A stretch of 64,000 bases of DNA from NCBI RefSeq assembly GCF_030164425.1, contig NZ_JASNJD010000023.1, positions 1-64,000 of the forward strand, given 5' to 3'. The number at the start of each line of letters is the position of its first letter. Position 1 is the first letter of the stretch. This DNA is from Pseudodonghicola flavimaris. GTDB lineage: Bacteria; Pseudomonadota; Alphaproteobacteria; Rhodobacterales; Rhodobacteraceae. Below, piece by piece: positions 8,055 to 17,791 of the stretch. Position numbers and translations under genes: made by a program. Below the pieces are notes generated by a model, which saw nothing but the letters and a program-made list of their open reading frames with translations, ran no database searches and was not told the origin of the DNA.

Positions 8055-9653
8055 ATGACATCTGGACGGGTCAATCCCAATTTCAGACTCGAAGACCAAG
8101 GCATCGAAGGCTTGGGCCAAGTCTATTACAACCTGATTGAACCCGCGCTGATCGAAGCCGCGATCAAGCGTGGCGAAGGCTCCCTGGGCAAAGGCGGCGC
8201 CTTCCTCGTGACCACCGGCAAATTCACCGGCCGGTCGCCCAAAGACAAACATGTCGTCAAGACCGACAGCGTGGTCGACACCATCTGGTGGGAAAACAAC
8301 GCCGAAATGTCGCCGGAGGCCTTCGACGTTCTGCATGCCGACATGCTGGAGCACCTGAAGGGCCGCGAGGTCTTTGTCGAGGATCTGGTCGGCGGCGCCG
8401 ACCCGGCCTATGCGATCAACGTCCGCATGGTGACCGAACTGGCCTGGCACGGCCTGTTCATCCGCCACCTGCTGCGCCGCCCCGAGCGCGAGGCGCTGGA
8501 CAGCTTCATCGCCGATTTCACCATCATCAACGTCCCCAGCTTCAAGGCCGATCCCGAACGCCACGGCTGCCGCTCGGACACGGTGATCGCGCTGAACTTC
8601 GACAAGAAGGTGATCCTGATCGCCAACACCGAATACGCCGGTGAGAACAAGAAGTCGGTCTTCACCCTGCTGAACTACCTGCTGCCGGAAAAAGGCGTGA
8701 TGCCGATGCACTGCTCGGCCAACCACGCGGTCGGCAACCCGGTCGACACCGCCATCTTCTTCGGCCTGTCCGGCACCGGCAAGACCACCCTTTCCGCCGA
8801 CCCGGCCCGGGTGCTGATCGGCGACGACGAACACGGCTGGTCGGATCGCGGCACCTTCAACTTCGAAGGCGGCTGCTATGCCAAGACCATCAACCTCTCC
8901 CCCGAGGCCGAGCCGGAAATCTACGCCACCACCCATAAGTTCGGCACCGTGATCGAGAACATGATCTACGATCCGGAAACCTTCGAACTGGATTTCCAGG
9001 ACAGCCAGCTGACCGAGAACATGCGCTGCGCCTACCCGCTGGAGTATATCTCCAACGCGTCGGACACGGCGCTCGGCGGTCACCCGAAGAACATCATCCT
9101 GCTGACCTGCGACGCCTATGGCGTGCTGCCGCCGATCTCGCGGCTGACCCCGGCCCAGGCGATGTACCACTTCCTGTCGGGCTTCACCTCGAAAACCCCG
9201 GGCACCGAACGCGGCGTTGTCGAACCCGAGCCCACCTTCTCCACCTGCTTCGGCGCCCCCTTCATGCCGCGCCGGCCGGAAGTCTACGGCAAGCTGCTGC
9301 AGGAGAAGATCGCCAAGCACGGTGCCACCTGCTGGCTGGTCAACACCGGCTGGACCGGCGGCGCCTTCGGCACCGGCTCGCGGATGCCGATCAAGGCGAC
9401 CCGCGCGCTGCTGACCGCCGCGCTCGAGGGCACCCTGAACGAGGCCGAGTTCCGCAAGGACGAGAACTTCGGCTTCGAAGTGCCGGTCGCGGTTCCCGGT
9501 GTCGATACCCAGTTGCTGGACCCGCGTCAGACCTGGGCCGACAAGGCCGCCTATGACGCCCAGGCCGCCAAGCTGGTGTCGATGTTCGCCGAGAACTTCG
9601 AACAGTATATCCCGCATATCGACGACGACGTGAAAGCCGTCGCCATCGGCTGA
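8055..9653 (+). CDS. pckA: Phosphoenolpyruvate carboxykinase (ATP)
   Basis: This 532-residue enzyme converts oxaloacetate and ATP to phosphoenolpyruvate, ADP and CO2, the first committed step of gluconeogenesis. The kinase-1a P-loop [14 protein letters not shown] begins near residue 236; the substrate site [12 protein letters not shown] is near residue 54, and [13 protein letters not shown] is near the C-terminus. Length and motifs fit the ATP-dependent class. It is monocistronic, with a strong terminator after it, and divergent from chvI. Confidence 0.97.
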   Translation: MTSGRVNPNFRLEDQGIEGLGQVYYNLIEPALIEAAIKRGEGSLGKGGAFLVTTGKFTGRSPKDKHVVKTDSVVDTIWWENNAEMSPEAFDVLHADMLEHLKGREVFVEDLVGGADPAYAINVRMVTELAWHGLFIRHLLRRPEREALDSFIADFTIINVPSFKADPERHGCRSDTVIALNFDKKVILIANTEYAGENKKSVFTLLNYLLPEKGVMPMHCSANHAVGNPVDTAIFFGLSGTGKTTLSADPARVLIGDDEHGWSDRGTFNFEGGCYAKTINLSPEAEPEIYATTHKFGTVIENMIYDPETFELDFQDSQLTENMRCAYPLEYISNASDTALGGHPKNIILLTCDAYGVLPPISRLTPAQAMYHFLSGFTSKTPGTERGVVEPEPTFSTCFGAPFMPRRPEVYGKLLQEKIAKHGATCWLVNTGWTGGAFGTGSRMPIKATRALLTAALEGTLNEAEFRKDENFGFEVPVAVPGVDTQLLDPRQTWADKAAYDAQAAKLVSMFAENFEQYIPHIDDDVKAVAIG

Positions 9654-9677
9654 GGCGCGCCTCAGCGTTGAAACGGA

Positions 9678-9705
9678 AACCCCGGCGTCACCGCCGGGGT
9701 TTTTC
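9678..9705 (+). terminator. Rho-independent terminator of pckA
   Basis: The stem AACCCCGGCG / CCGCCGGGGTT with a TCA loop is followed by a T tract, 25 bp after the pckA stop. Confidence 0.9.
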
Positions 9706-9736
9706 TTTACTCGCGCAGCGTGCCCCGCCACGCGCT

Positions 9737-9788
9737 CCGCGCCTGCGGCGCGGGCCTTCGGCGAGAGTATTTTTTGCAGAGAAGAACC
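9737..9788 (+). repeat. Intergenic 3' element, copy b
   Basis: The GC hairpin CCGCGCC/GGCGCGG is followed by CTTCGGCGAGAGTATTTT and CAGAGAAGAA. It lies in sense orientation after the pckA terminator. It faces copy c, so the two form a long inverted pair around a 46-bp centre. Confidence 0.7.
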
Positions 9789-9834
9789 AGGGGCCCCGCG
9801 ATTTTCCCCCGCCGACCCCCAGGCGCTTCCCGCG

Positions 9835-9888
9835 CTTCTTCTCTGTCCAAATACTCTCGCCGAAGGCATCGCGCCCGAAGGGCGCGAT
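9835..9888 (-). repeat. Intergenic 3' element, copy c
   Basis: Read on the minus strand it is the hairpin ATCGCGCCC/GGGCGCGAT, then CTTCGGCGAGAGTATTTGG and ACAGAGAAGAAG, nearly identical to copy b. It lies just downstream of the dGTPase-like gene and in sense with it. Confidence 0.7.
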
Positions 9889-9934
9889 TTTCCCCGGCCA
9901 CGGCAACTCATCGCCTGGCCGTCGCCTGTGTGGT

Positions 9935-11266
9935 TCAGCCGACGCGGCCGGCGATCATGTCGCGGGTGCGCACCGCGTAGCGGTCCGTCATGCCGGAGAC
10001 GAAGTCGGCCAGCGCGTGCAGCGCGGTGTAGTCGTCGACGACGCCGCGCAGGTCGATATCGGTGGCGCGGATCAGCTTTTCCCAGTAACCGCCCTTCAGC
10101 GCCTCTGGTTCCCAGCCCTGCTCTTCCAGCGCCGCGAAGAGCCCGTGGAAATGATCCAGCAGATCGCGCAGCACCTGCCGCCCGGCGATCTCCAGCTCGG
10201 TCTTGCGCCGCGCGGTGAAGATGCGCGCGTTGGAAATGTCTTTCAGCTCGGCAAAGGCCCGCGCCTTCGTCGACACTTCCATCAGCCCGTCGCTGAAGGT
10301 CCCTGCCATGATCTCCTCATAATGCGCCACAAAGGCATCCACCGCCGCGCCGATCGCTGCGCCGATCGCCATCGCCCGGCGCAGCGCCACGCCCTCATGG
10401 TCGGTCATGCCCGGCTCCATCGCCCGTTTGGGCTGGGCGATCTGATCCAGAATGTCGATCGCCTGCGCCGGGGTGAGATCGCCGATGGTGGCGGCATCTT
10501 CCAGATCGAGGATGCGATAGCAGATGTCATCCGCCGCCTCGACCAGAAAGGCCAGCGGATGGCGCGCCCACCAGGGGCCCGGCCCGGCTCCCCGCTGCGG
10601 CAGGCCGAGCGCTGCGGCGGTTTCGGCGAACAACGCCGCCTCGGTTTCGAAGACGCCGAATTTCTTCAGCCCGACATAGGGGGTGGCTCCGCTGACTGCG
10701 GCCGTGCAGGGGTATTTCATGAAGGCGCCCAGCGTCGCATAGGACAGCTGCATGCCGCCGGGTTGGCGGCCCATCTCCAGCGCGGTGGCGATGCGGAAGC
10801 CCTGGGCATTGCCCTCTAGCGGGCTGAATTCCGCCCGCCGCGCGCCGATGGCTGCAGCCCGCCCTTCATCCCGCTCGAAGAGCTCCTCGAACCATTCGCC
10901 GATGGCATCCTCGCCGGCATGGCCGAAGGGCGGGTTGCCGATGTCATGCATCAGGCAGGCGGCCTGCACCACGCCGGCGATCACATGCTGCTGGCCGTCG
11001 GGCAACTTGCCATCGTCCACCAGCCGCTGGCCCACGGCGATCCCCAGCGAACGGCCGACGCTGGAGGTTTCCATCGAATGGATCATCCGGTGGTGCAGGT
11101 GGTCATGATGCACCAGCGGGTGCACCTGGGTCTTCTGCGCCAAACGCCGAAACGGCTGCGAGAACAGGATGCGGTCGTAATCCTGCAGATAGGCCGGGCG
11201 ACCCGGCTTTTCCGCATAGTCGGGCCGGCACAGCCGCCCCGGGTTCAGCAATTGCTCCCACTCCAT
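9935..11266 (-). CDS. dgt: dGTP triphosphohydrolase-like protein (HD domain)
   Basis: A 443-residue deoxyguanosinetriphosphate triphosphohydrolase-like protein that hydrolyses dNTPs to nucleoside and tripolyphosphate. The metal-binding HD motif appears as CLMHDIGNPPFGHAGED, with an upstream His in RMIHSMETSSVGRSLG and DDICYRILDLED further on. Length fits the type-1 family. ATG 11266 is the start. No partner gene is adjacent: TauE/SafE follows on the same strand across a 98-bp gap with no clear shared function. Confidence 0.9.
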   Translation of the reverse strand: MEWEQLLNPGRLCRPDYAEKPGRPAYLQDYDRILFSQPFRRLAQKTQVHPLVHHDHLHHRMIHSMETSSVGRSLGIAVGQRLVDDGKLPDGQQHVIAGVVQAACLMHDIGNPPFGHAGEDAIGEWFEELFERDEGRAAAIGARRAEFSPLEGNAQGFRIATALEMGRQPGGMQLSYATLGAFMKYPCTAAVSGATPYVGLKKFGVFETEAALFAETAAALGLPQRGAGPGPWWARHPLAFLVEAADDICYRILDLEDAATIGDLTPAQAIDILDQIAQPKRAMEPGMTDHEGVALRRAMAIGAAIGAAVDAFVAHYEEIMAGTFSDGLMEVSTKARAFAELKDISNARIFTARRKTELEIAGRQVLRDLLDHFHGLFAALEEQGWEPEALKGGYWEKLIRATDIDLRGVVDDYTALHALADFVSGMTDRYAVRTRDMIAGRVG

Positions 11267-11363
11267 CCGATCGCTCCGCTCTGCCGTTGTCAGGCCGGCA
11301 AAAGGCCACAGATCGACGGCAGGGGCAACCTGCGCCAGGGGGCGCCGCCGTCAGCCCTTCAGA

Positions 11364-12125
11364 TCAGCCCATCAGGGCGCGGCGGATCAGGTTCAACCCG
11401 GCCAGCAGCAGGATCGCCAGGGTCAGCTTGCGAAAGGTTTCCTGCTCGATGCGGTCATGCACCCGCCCGCCCAGCCACATGCCCAGCAGCACCGGCACCA
11501 GCAGCGCCACCGAGAACGGCAGGGTCGCGCGGTTCAGCACGCCCGAGCCCAGATGCGCCGCCAGCAGCGCCACCGCCCCGAGCCCGTAGATCACCCCCTG
11601 CACCCGCACCTGTTCCAGCTTCGGGGTGCCGATGGCGGTGAGATAGGCCACCGTCGGCGGCCCCCAGACGCCAGAGACACCGCCAACCGCGCCTGCGAGC
11701 GCCGCCACCAGCGCCTCGACCCGGGTGGAGGGCTCCGACATGTGGAATTTCACCCCGACCAGCTGCATCAGGCAAAAGACCGTAATCAACGCCCCCAGCA
11801 CCAGCAGCATCACCTGCACCGGGATGATCGAGACCATCTGCGCGCTGGCCATCAGGAACAGGCCGCCGACGATCAGGAACACCCGGAATCGCCGGATCGA
11901 CCCCAGCGCCGCCGCCGGTCCCTGGCGCAGCGCCTGGATCACATTGGTGGCGACCGTGGGCAGGATCAGCCCGGCCAGCGCCACTTCCGGCGGCAGAAAG
12001 GTGCTGATACCGGAAATCAGGATCAGCGGCAGGGCGAAGCCCACCATGCCCTTGATCAACCCGGCCACCAGCGCGATGGCGAAGGCGATGATCATCTGGC
12101 TCGGGCTCATCAGAGAAAAGATCAT
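11364..12125 (-). CDS. Sulfite exporter TauE/SafE family permease
   Basis: This is a membrane protein of about 253 residues with seven to eight predicted helices in two half-repeats; GLIKGMVGFALPLILISG near the N-terminus and GAVGGVSGVWGPPTVAYL in the second half are the paired TauE/SafE signatures. These proteins move sulfite, sulfoacetate or other small organic anions across the inner membrane; the substrate is not evident. Two ATGs compete, 12131 and 12125; the AGAGGGG ribosome site is better spaced for 12125. It is divergent from mcd. Confidence 0.85.
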   Translation of the reverse strand: MIFSLMSPSQMIIAFAIALVAGLIKGMVGFALPLILISGISTFLPPEVALAGLILPTVATNVIQALRQGPAAALGSIRRFRVFLIVGGLFLMASAQMVSIIPVQVMLLVLGALITVFCLMQLVGVKFHMSEPSTRVEALVAALAGAVGGVSGVWGPPTVAYLTAIGTPKLEQVRVQGVIYGLGAVALLAAHLGSGVLNRATLPFSVALLVPVLLGMWLGGRVHDRIEQETFRKLTLAILLLAGLNLIRRALMG

Positions 12126-12305
12126 GTCCATGCCCCCTCTTATCACTGCCCGGCCGCGCTGCACCGCAAAATTTTCCGCGCAACTATTGAACATGCACAA
12201 TGTCTTGCGCGCATTTTTGTTGCGCTGCGACTGCAAAATGATTAGGAGCAAGCGACCTCTGACGAGGAGATGATTCATGCCTTTGCAGGACAGGAGCCCA
12301 AGCCG

Positions 12306-13967
12306 ATGACCCAGACCGCAATTCTGCCCGACCTTCTGACGCTGACCGGCGCGGTGATCGCCCCGGCGGAGGCGGTGCTGGCCAGCGCCAAGGCGAAGCT
12401 GCGCGACCTGGTGAGCGAGGGCGAGCGCGTCTCGGCCGCGCTGCTGGAGCAGAACCAGGCCGCCGCCCACGGGCTGTCCTGGCTGGCCACCTATGTCGAG
12501 GCTCTGCGGCAGATGCAGGCCTGGGCCGGCCGCCTGAGCGACGCCGGCCGGTTCGGCGAGGTCGAGCAGCTGATTCACCAGATCGCCTTCGGCGAATATC
12601 TGGCACAGATTCAGGGCGGCATCCCGATGAGCCAGGGTGAAATCGTGCGGCTGAGCGATCTGGGGCTGAGCCCGGTCGACATCGCGCCGCTGGCCAATGA
12701 CGCGGCGGCGACGCTGGTGGCCGCCGGCAATACCCCGGCCGCCCGCCGCCGACTGGTCGATCTGATGCTGGAACGCGCCGCGGAAATCACCGTCGGCGCC
12801 ACCGGGTTGGAAGACGAGCTGGAGATGATCCGCGAGCAGTTCCGCCGCTTCGCGCTGGATAAGGTCGAACCCTTCGCCCACGAATGGCACCTGAAGGACG
12901 AGCTGATCCCGATGGAGATCATCGAGGAACTGGCGGAGATGGGCGTCTTCGGCCTGACCATCCCGGAAAACCTCGGCGGTCTGGGCCTGTCGAAAGCCTC
13001 GATGGTGGTGGTCTCGGAAGAGCTGTCGCGCGGCTATATTGGCGTCGGCAGCCTTGGCACCCGGTCGGAGATCGCCGCCGAGCTGATCCTGGCCGGCGGC
13101 ACCGATGCGCAGAAGGACCACTGGCTGCCGAAGATCGCCAGCGGGGAAATCCTGCCCACCGCCGTCTTCACCGAACCGAACACCGGCTCCGACCTCGGCT
13201 CGCTGCGCACCCGGGCGGTGAAAAACGCCGATGGCGATTACGAGGTGACCGGCAACAAGACCTGGATCACCCATGCCGCGCGCACCCATGTGATGACGCT
13301 GCTGGCGCGGACCGATCCCGCCACCGACAATTACAAGGGGCTGTCGATGTTCCTGGCGGAGAAGATCCCCGGCACCGACGAGACCCCCTTCCCCACCCCG
13401 GGCATGACCGGCGGCGAGATCGAAGTGCTCGGCTATCGCGGCATGAAGGAATACGAGCTCGGCTTCGACGGCTTCAAGGTGAAGGGCGAGAACCTGCTGG
13501 GCGGCGAAGAGGGCAATGGCTTCAAGCAGCTGATGCAGACCTTCGAAAGCGCCCGCATCCAGACCGCGGCGCGGGCCATCGGCGTGGCACAGTCGGCGCT
13601 GGATATCGCCATGCAATATGCCCAGGACCGTAAGCAGTTCGGCAAGTCGCTGATCGCCTTTCCGCGGGTGGCCGACAAGCTGGCGATGATGGCGGTCGAG
13701 ATCATGATCGCGCGGCAGCTGACCTATTATTCGGCCTGGCAAAAGGACCACGACAAGCGCTGCGACTTGGAAGCCGGCATGGCCAAGCTGCTAGGCGCCC
13801 GCGTCGCCTGGGCCGCCGCCGACAACGGACTGCAGATCCACGGCGGCAACGGCTTCGCGCTGGAATACAAGATTTCCCGCGTGCTCTGCGATGCGCGGAT
13901 CCTGAACATCTTCGAAGGCGCCGCCGAGATTCAAGCCCAGGTCATCGCCCGCCGCCTGCTGGGGTGA
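12306..13967 (+). CDS. mcd: (2S)-methylsuccinyl-CoA dehydrogenase
   Basis: This 553-residue FAD enzyme resembles acyl-CoA dehydrogenases but has about 160 extra N-terminal residues, the hallmark of methylsuccinyl-CoA dehydrogenase, which makes mesaconyl-CoA in the ethylmalonyl-CoA pathway for acetate assimilation. The canonical domain begins near LEMIREQFRRFALDKV, with VFTEPNTGSDLGSLRTRA (FAD/substrate region) and the C-terminal IFEGAAEIQAQVIARRLLG. I chose ATG 12306, preceded by GGAG. Electrons would pass to ETF, whose alpha subunit gene ends at the left edge of the window. Confidence 0.9.
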   Translation: MTQTAILPDLLTLTGAVIAPAEAVLASAKAKLRDLVSEGERVSAALLEQNQAAAHGLSWLATYVEALRQMQAWAGRLSDAGRFGEVEQLIHQIAFGEYLAQIQGGIPMSQGEIVRLSDLGLSPVDIAPLANDAAATLVAAGNTPAARRRLVDLMLERAAEITVGATGLEDELEMIREQFRRFALDKVEPFAHEWHLKDELIPMEIIEELAEMGVFGLTIPENLGGLGLSKASMVVVSEELSRGYIGVGSLGTRSEIAAELILAGGTDAQKDHWLPKIASGEILPTAVFTEPNTGSDLGSLRTRAVKNADGDYEVTGNKTWITHAARTHVMTLLARTDPATDNYKGLSMFLAEKIPGTDETPFPTPGMTGGEIEVLGYRGMKEYELGFDGFKVKGENLLGGEEGNGFKQLMQTFESARIQTAARAIGVAQSALDIAMQYAQDRKQFGKSLIAFPRVADKLAMMAVEIMIARQLTYYSAWQKDHDKRCDLEAGMAKLLGARVAWAAADNGLQIHGGNGFALEYKISRVLCDARILNIFEGAAEIQAQVIARRLLG

Positions 13968-14065
13968 GGCAGGCCCGGCAAACCGTCAGGTGGGCTGTTT
14001 GCCGTGTCGAACCGGCGGAGCCCGGAGAATGGAAACTCTGCCAACAGATCCCGAAACCAAAAGAC

Positions 14066-14086
14066 AGGCGCCGCAGGGCGCCTTTC
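14066..14086 (+). terminator. Candidate terminator of mcd
   Basis: The stem AGGCGCC / GGCGCCT with a four-base loop, followed by TTTCTCC, lies about 100 bp after the mcd stop. The T tract is weak. Confidence 0.55.
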
Positions 14087-14113
14087 TCCTGCCCGGGTCC
14101 GGCCGGAACAGCT

Positions 14114-14156
14114 CCGGGGGCGCGTCTCCCCCGGGATATTTTCAGCCAGAAAAAGA
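14114..14156 (+). repeat. Intergenic 3' element, copy d
   Basis: The hairpin CCGGGGG/CCCCCGG is followed by GATATTTTCAGCCAGAAAAA. It lies in sense with mcd, after the candidate terminator, and next to the end of trmO, which converges. Confidence 0.7.
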
Positions 14157-14171
14157 AACCCGTTGCCGCCC

Positions 14172-14675
14172 TCAGGGCGCGGGAGCGGCCCCTGGCGGGA
14201 TATCGATCCCGTCGAGCCAGGGCTTGATATCGATCACCGGGGTGCCGTCGAAGGCGTCGATGGCATCGATGCCGATCACCCCGGCCTCCGGATCGAGATC
14301 GGTGATCCGTACCGCCGCCATCGCCACCGGGTTGGGCCGCGCTGGCGATCGCAGGGCAAATGTGCCGCGCGGGCCAGAGCCATGGCGCGGCGCCTGCACG
14401 ATCAGGTCGCGCCGGCTCTGGTCCATCCAGTAGAGCACCCAGATGCACTGCCCGGGTTCGAGCCCGGCAAGGCCCCGGCGATAGGGCGCCGCAAGCTCGA
14501 TCCGCGCCGCGCCCTCGCCGCTGGCGCGGGCCTGGGTCAGGTTACGCGGTGCCGTCCCCCGGGCCCAACCCGACCGCAGCCGGCCGATAAAGGTCACGCC
14601 GGCATCGACCTGCGCCGCCGGATCATGGCCCAGCCGCTCTTCGCCCGGGCGCGGGGGATCGTTCCTGTCTGCCAT
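14172..14675 (-). CDS. trmO: tRNA (N6-threonylcarbamoyladenosine(37)-N6)-methyltransferase TrmO
   Basis: This 167-residue protein carries the TrmO (YaeB/UPF0066) signature TFALRSPARPNPVAMAAVRI and a later GTPVIDIKPWLDG, both diagnostic. TrmO methylates t6A at position 37 of a threonine tRNA using S-adenosylmethionine. The ATG at 14675 is preceded at ideal spacing by AAGGAGGTGA; an upstream in-frame GTG overlaps that ribosome site and is unlikely. It is divergent from the META-domain gene. The C-terminal tail is short and Pro/Ala-rich. Confidence 0.88.
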   Translation of the reverse strand: MADRNDPPRPGEERLGHDPAAQVDAGVTFIGRLRSGWARGTAPRNLTQARASGEGAARIELAAPYRRGLAGLEPGQCIWVLYWMDQSRRDLIVQAPRHGSGPRGTFALRSPARPNPVAMAAVRITDLDPEAGVIGIDAIDAFDGTPVIDIKPWLDGIDIPPGAAPAP

Positions 14676-14755
14676 CGTCTTCACCTCCTTGTCCGGCCAT
14701 CAGAGCCCGGCGGCGGGGCTGGCGCAAGGGGGCCGGGCGTGGCAGGGTGTCGCCC

Positions 14756-15142
14756 ATGCACCCCCTTGTCCTGAGCCTCGCCCTTCTGGGTCTGTCCATG
14801 TGCGCCGCAGAGCCCGACGGCTTCGGCCCTGCCGATCGTGTCTGGCAGCTTACCAGCCTGGACGGGACCGCCTTCACCGCCCGGGCCACGCTGAGCTTTC
14901 CCGAGGATGGCCAGATCGCCGGTGAAGCGCCCTGCAACCGCTATTCCGGGGTGATGACGACGCCCTATCCCTGGTTCGACGCCGGCCAGGTCGTCTCGAC
15001 CCGCCGTGCCTGCCCGGAACTCGCCGCCGAACAGCAATTCCTGAGCGCGCTCAGTACGATGCACTCCGCCGAGCGCGACGGCGATGTGCTGATCCTGCGT
15101 GCCCCGGCGGGGCGCGAAATGCGGTTCACAGCCGGCGACTGA
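14756..15142 (+). CDS. META-domain (HslJ-like) exported protein
   Basis: About 128 residues. The N-terminus ([19 protein letters not shown]) is a signal peptide; cysteine follows LSM, an atypical lipobox, so it may be a lipoprotein or simply secreted. The body has the META/DUF306 features: [31 protein letters not shown] and a late [19 protein letters not shown]-domain proteins are linked to heat-shock or novobiocin resistance in E. coli (HslJ), with no known reaction. An in-frame GTG at 14747 also exists. The 3' end overlaps the convergent recO by 17 bp. Confidence 0.78.
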   Translation: MHPLVLSLALLGLSMCAAEPDGFGPADRVWQLTSLDGTAFTARATLSFPEDGQIAGEAPCNRYSGVMTTPYPWFDAGQVVSTRRACPELAAEQQFLSALSTMHSAERDGDVLILRAPAGREMRFTAGD

Positions 15143-15851
15143 AGAGATCGACAAACCGCGCCCGCGCCTCTGGCAGCGGCCGGTGCGCCAGCGCCGGAGC
15201 CACTTTCTCGGCCAGGAAATAGCCCGTCGTGCGCAGCCCCTCGGCGATCTCGCGATCCGGGGCCGGCCCCTCGCCGCGCAGGCAGGGCGGCAGCGGCAAC
15301 AGCCGGTCGGCCCAGACCCCCGCCGCCGGACCCGAGACCGCGCGGCCGGATTTGGGCGAGACATAGGCCAGATCCTCCCGCGTGCCGGTCACCGCGCAGC
15401 GGGAGAGGTCGAGGCCGAAGCCCAGCACCTCCAGCAGTGCCAGTTCCCAGTTCAGATAGGCCAGCGGCCAGATCTCGTCCTGCCCCAGCAGGTCCATCAG
15501 CTGTTCGCTGCGCCGGTAGAAGACGGGATGCGGCTCGCGCTCCGGCAGGCAGAAGGACAACAGCGCGGTGACCGCGTTCAGCCCGGCCAGCGCCAGCCGG
15601 CCGGACAGCGCGGCGGCCGCGCGGCTGCGCAGCGGCTCGACCCGGTAGCTGCCCAGATGCTCCTCCAGCCGGGCCTGCCATTGCAGGTCCAGCTGGGCGC
15701 CCGGCTGCAGCACCGGCGCCACCTTGCGACTGGCGCCGCCGCGCACAACCCCGGCATGGCGGCCGTGCGCTTCGGTGAAGACATCGATGATGGCGGCGCT
15801 TTCGCCATGGCGCCGCATGCTCAGCAAGATGCCGTGATCGCGCCAGTCCAT
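15126..15851 (-). CDS. recO: DNA repair protein RecO
   Basis: This 241-residue RecO homologue mediates RecFOR-dependent loading of RecA at single-strand gaps. It starts [30 protein letters not shown], with the usual OB-fold N-terminus, then a helical region with the RecO-type [28 protein letters not shown]. It follows era and DUF1491 on the same strand after a 112-bp gap that contains intergenic element e. Its last 17 bp overlap the META gene tail to tail. Confidence 0.9.
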   Translation of the reverse strand: MDWRDHGILLSMRRHGESAAIIDVFTEAHGRHAGVVRGGASRKVAPVLQPGAQLDLQWQARLEEHLGSYRVEPLRSRAAAALSGRLALAGLNAVTALLSFCLPEREPHPVFYRRSEQLMDLLGQDEIWPLAYLNWELALLEVLGFGLDLSRCAVTGTREDLAYVSPKSGRAVSGPAAGVWADRLLPLPPCLRGEGPAPDREIAEGLRTTGYFLAEKVAPALAHRPLPEARARFVDLFSRRL

Positions 15852-15877
15852 CCGAAACCGCCTCCCGCCGCGGGCCC

Positions 15878-15923
15878 CTTCTTCTCTGTCAAAATACTCC
15901 CGGGGGAGGCGCCCGCAAGGGCG
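15878..15923 (-). repeat. Intergenic 3' element, copy e
   Basis: On the minus strand it reads CGCCC-TTGC-GGGCG hairpin, then CTCCCCCGGGAGTATTTTG and ACAGAGAAGAAG. It sits just after the DUF1491 gene and in sense with it, between that gene and recO. A further GC-rich inverted repeat (GGGGGC/GCCCCC type) lies between it and the DUF1491 stop. Confidence 0.7.
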
Positions 15924-15963
15924 GCGGGGGCAGGCCGCCCCCGACCCGGCCCGATCCGGGCGC

Positions 15964-16296
15964 TCAGCTCAGCCCGTCTTCGTCCAGCAGATGGCGGCCC
16001 TGCCGGTCCTCCACCTCGATCACCCAGAGATCGGGATCGAAACCGCGCTGCCGGGCGATCGCCTCGTCGACGTCGCGCTCCTCGCCCACGGCCAGCTGCA
16101 CCCATTGCCGGGCGCCGGAGGCCAAATCCCAGCCGCGCTGGAACGCCTCCGCACGACCATCGAGCGTGTTCAGCTTGACCAGCACCGCGCCGGCATCGTC
16201 GTCACCATGAGCGGTGACGAAGGCGGGGATGTCGCGCAGTCTGAGCCGTGTGAGATAGGCCTGCACCCAAAAGCCGGCCTTCAGCCCGCCGCTCAT
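15964..16296 (-). CDS. DUF1491 family protein
   Basis: A 110-residue protein of the alphaproteobacterial DUF1491 family, function unknown. It starts [20 protein letters not shown] and contains [19 protein letters not shown] and [19 protein letters not shown]. It overlaps the end of era by 4 bp (ATGA), so it is translationally coupled to a 16S rRNA maturation GTPase. Its constant position between era and recO in relatives hints at a link to ribosome biogenesis or repair, but nothing in the sequence gives a reaction. Confidence 0.85.
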   Translation of the reverse strand: MSGGLKAGFWVQAYLTRLRLRDIPAFVTAHGDDDAGAVLVKLNTLDGRAEAFQRGWDLASGARQWVQLAVGEERDVDEAIARQRGFDPDLWVIEVEDRQGRHLLDEDGLS

Positions 16297-17201
16297 GCGT
16301 TGCCGTCTTTGAACTCGAGCCCCATCTCGGAATAGCGTTCGGCCTCTTCCAGCCAGTTCGGCCGCACCTTCACCTGTACGAAAAGATGCACCCGGCGGCC
16401 CAGGAACTCTTCCAGCTCCTCGCGGGCGGCCTTGGAGATCGCCTTGATCGTCTCGCCCTTATGGCCCAGCACGATGCCCTTGTGGCCGTCGCGCATCACA
16501 TAGACGACCTGATCGATCCGGGCGGAGCCGTCCTTGCGCTCTTCCCAAGCCTCGGTCTCCACCGTCAGCTGATAGGGCAGCTCCTGATGCAGACGCAGCG
16601 TCAGCTTCTCGCGGGTCATCTCGGCGGCGATCATCCGCATCGGCAGGTCGGCGATCTGATCCTCGGGGTACAGCCAGGGGTGCTCGGGCAGCTCCCCGGC
16701 CAGCCAGCGGCGCAGATCGGCGACACCATAGCCCTTCTCGGCCGAGATCATGAAGGTCTCGGCAAAGGCATAGCGTTCGTTCAGCTCTTTCGACAGGCCC
16801 AGCAGCACCTCGGATTTCACCCGGTCGATCTTGTTGATCGCCAGCGCCACCTTGCGGCCCTGGCCGATATCGGCGAGCCCTTCGAGGATCCGCTCCACCC
16901 CATCGGTGATACCGCGATGCGCCTCGACCAGCAGGACGATGATATCGGCATCGGCGGCGCCGCCCCAGGCGGCAGCGACCATGGCGCGGTCCAGTCGGCG
17001 GCGCGGCTGGAACAGGCCCGGCGTGTCGACGAAGACGATCTGCGCCTCGCCCTCCATCGCCACGCCGCGGATACGGGCGCGAGTGGTCTGCACCTTGTGG
17101 GTCACGATCGACACCTTGGCGCCGACCATGGCGTTGGTCAGCGTGGATTTGCCCGCGTTGGGCTCTCCGATCAGGGCGACGAAGCCGGCGCGTTGGGTCA
17201 T
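16293..17201 (-). CDS. era: GTPase Era
   Basis: This 302-residue GTPase is needed for 30S subunit maturation, binding the 3' end of 16S rRNA. G1 is GEPNAGKST (residues 12-20), G3 VDTPG, G4 NKID, and the C-terminal KH domain holds GHKGETIKAISKAAREELEE. It is full length. A VOC gene on the opposite strand separates it from rnc, which is often adjacent to era in other bacteria. Confidence 0.96.
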   Translation of the reverse strand: MTQRAGFVALIGEPNAGKSTLTNAMVGAKVSIVTHKVQTTRARIRGVAMEGEAQIVFVDTPGLFQPRRRLDRAMVAAAWGGAADADIIVLLVEAHRGITDGVERILEGLADIGQGRKVALAINKIDRVKSEVLLGLSKELNERYAFAETFMISAEKGYGVADLRRWLAGELPEHPWLYPEDQIADLPMRMIAAEMTREKLTLRLHQELPYQLTVETEAWEERKDGSARIDQVVYVMRDGHKGIVLGHKGETIKAISKAAREELEEFLGRRVHLFVQVKVRPNWLEEAERYSEMGLEFKDGNA

Positions 17202-17398
17202 GGGCGTCCTCTGGTTGAGCGTGCCTTCGGATAGAGGATCATAGGATCAATGACCAGAGCGGAACAAGGGCAGAGCGGCCCGGGACCCACGCCCGGCGAC
17301 GACAATGGCCTTTGTGCCCCCCCCGCCCCGCGATCCCCGCTGGCCGGCGGGCCGGGCGGGCGCTAAGACTGGGGCACATCCATTCAGGCAGGACCGAC

Positions 17399-17791
17399 AT
17401 GTTCAACCATATCACCATCGGATCGAACGACATCGACGCGGCAGAGCAGTTCTATAACGCTGTCTTGCCGGTGCTCGGCGTCGGCGCAGGCAGGCGCAAC
17501 CAGAACGCCCAGGGCCATATGCGGCTGTTCTACAGCGGCAACGACGGGCTGCTGCTGATCACCCAGCCGATCAACGACGAACCAGCCACGGTGGCCAACG
17601 GCGGCACCATCGCCTTCAAATGCGCCTCGCCGGAGCAGGTGCAGGAGTTCCACGACACCGCGGTCCGCCACGGGGCCACCTCGATCGAGGATGCCCCGGG
17701 CTGGCGCGGGCCGGAGGGCACCGGCATCTACCTGGCCTATGTGCGCGATCCGGACGGGCACAAGCTCTGCGCGGTCTACCGACCGCAATAA
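17399..17791 (+). CDS. VOC (glyoxalase/bleomycin-resistance) family protein
   Basis: A 130-residue single VOC-domain protein: MFNHITIGSNDIDAAEQFY at the start, a central GLLLITQPI, and YVRDPDGHKLCAVYRP at the end, giving the paired beta-alpha-beta-beta-beta modules with possible metal ligands His4 and a C-terminal acidic residue. Members include glyoxalase, dioxygenases and antibiotic-binding proteins; I cannot choose. It lies alone on the + strand, between era and rnc on the other strand. Confidence 0.85.
   Translation: MFNHITIGSNDIDAAEQFYNAVLPVLGVGAGRRNQNAQGHMRLFYSGNDGLLLITQPINDEPATVANGGTIAFKCASPEQVQEFHDTAVRHGATSIEDAPGWRGPEGTGIYLAYVRDPDGHKLCAVYRPQ

Noticed and set aside
9737-9888. Copies b and c read as ends of a small mobile element (inverted pair)
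   Set aside because: They face each other only because two genes converge; the other four copies are single, and no target-site duplication is apparent.
12132-13751. Long N-terminal extension of the TauE/SafE frame
   Set aside because: The upstream part is the antisense of mcd; the family start is at 12125-12131 with a ribosome site, and mcd is well supported.
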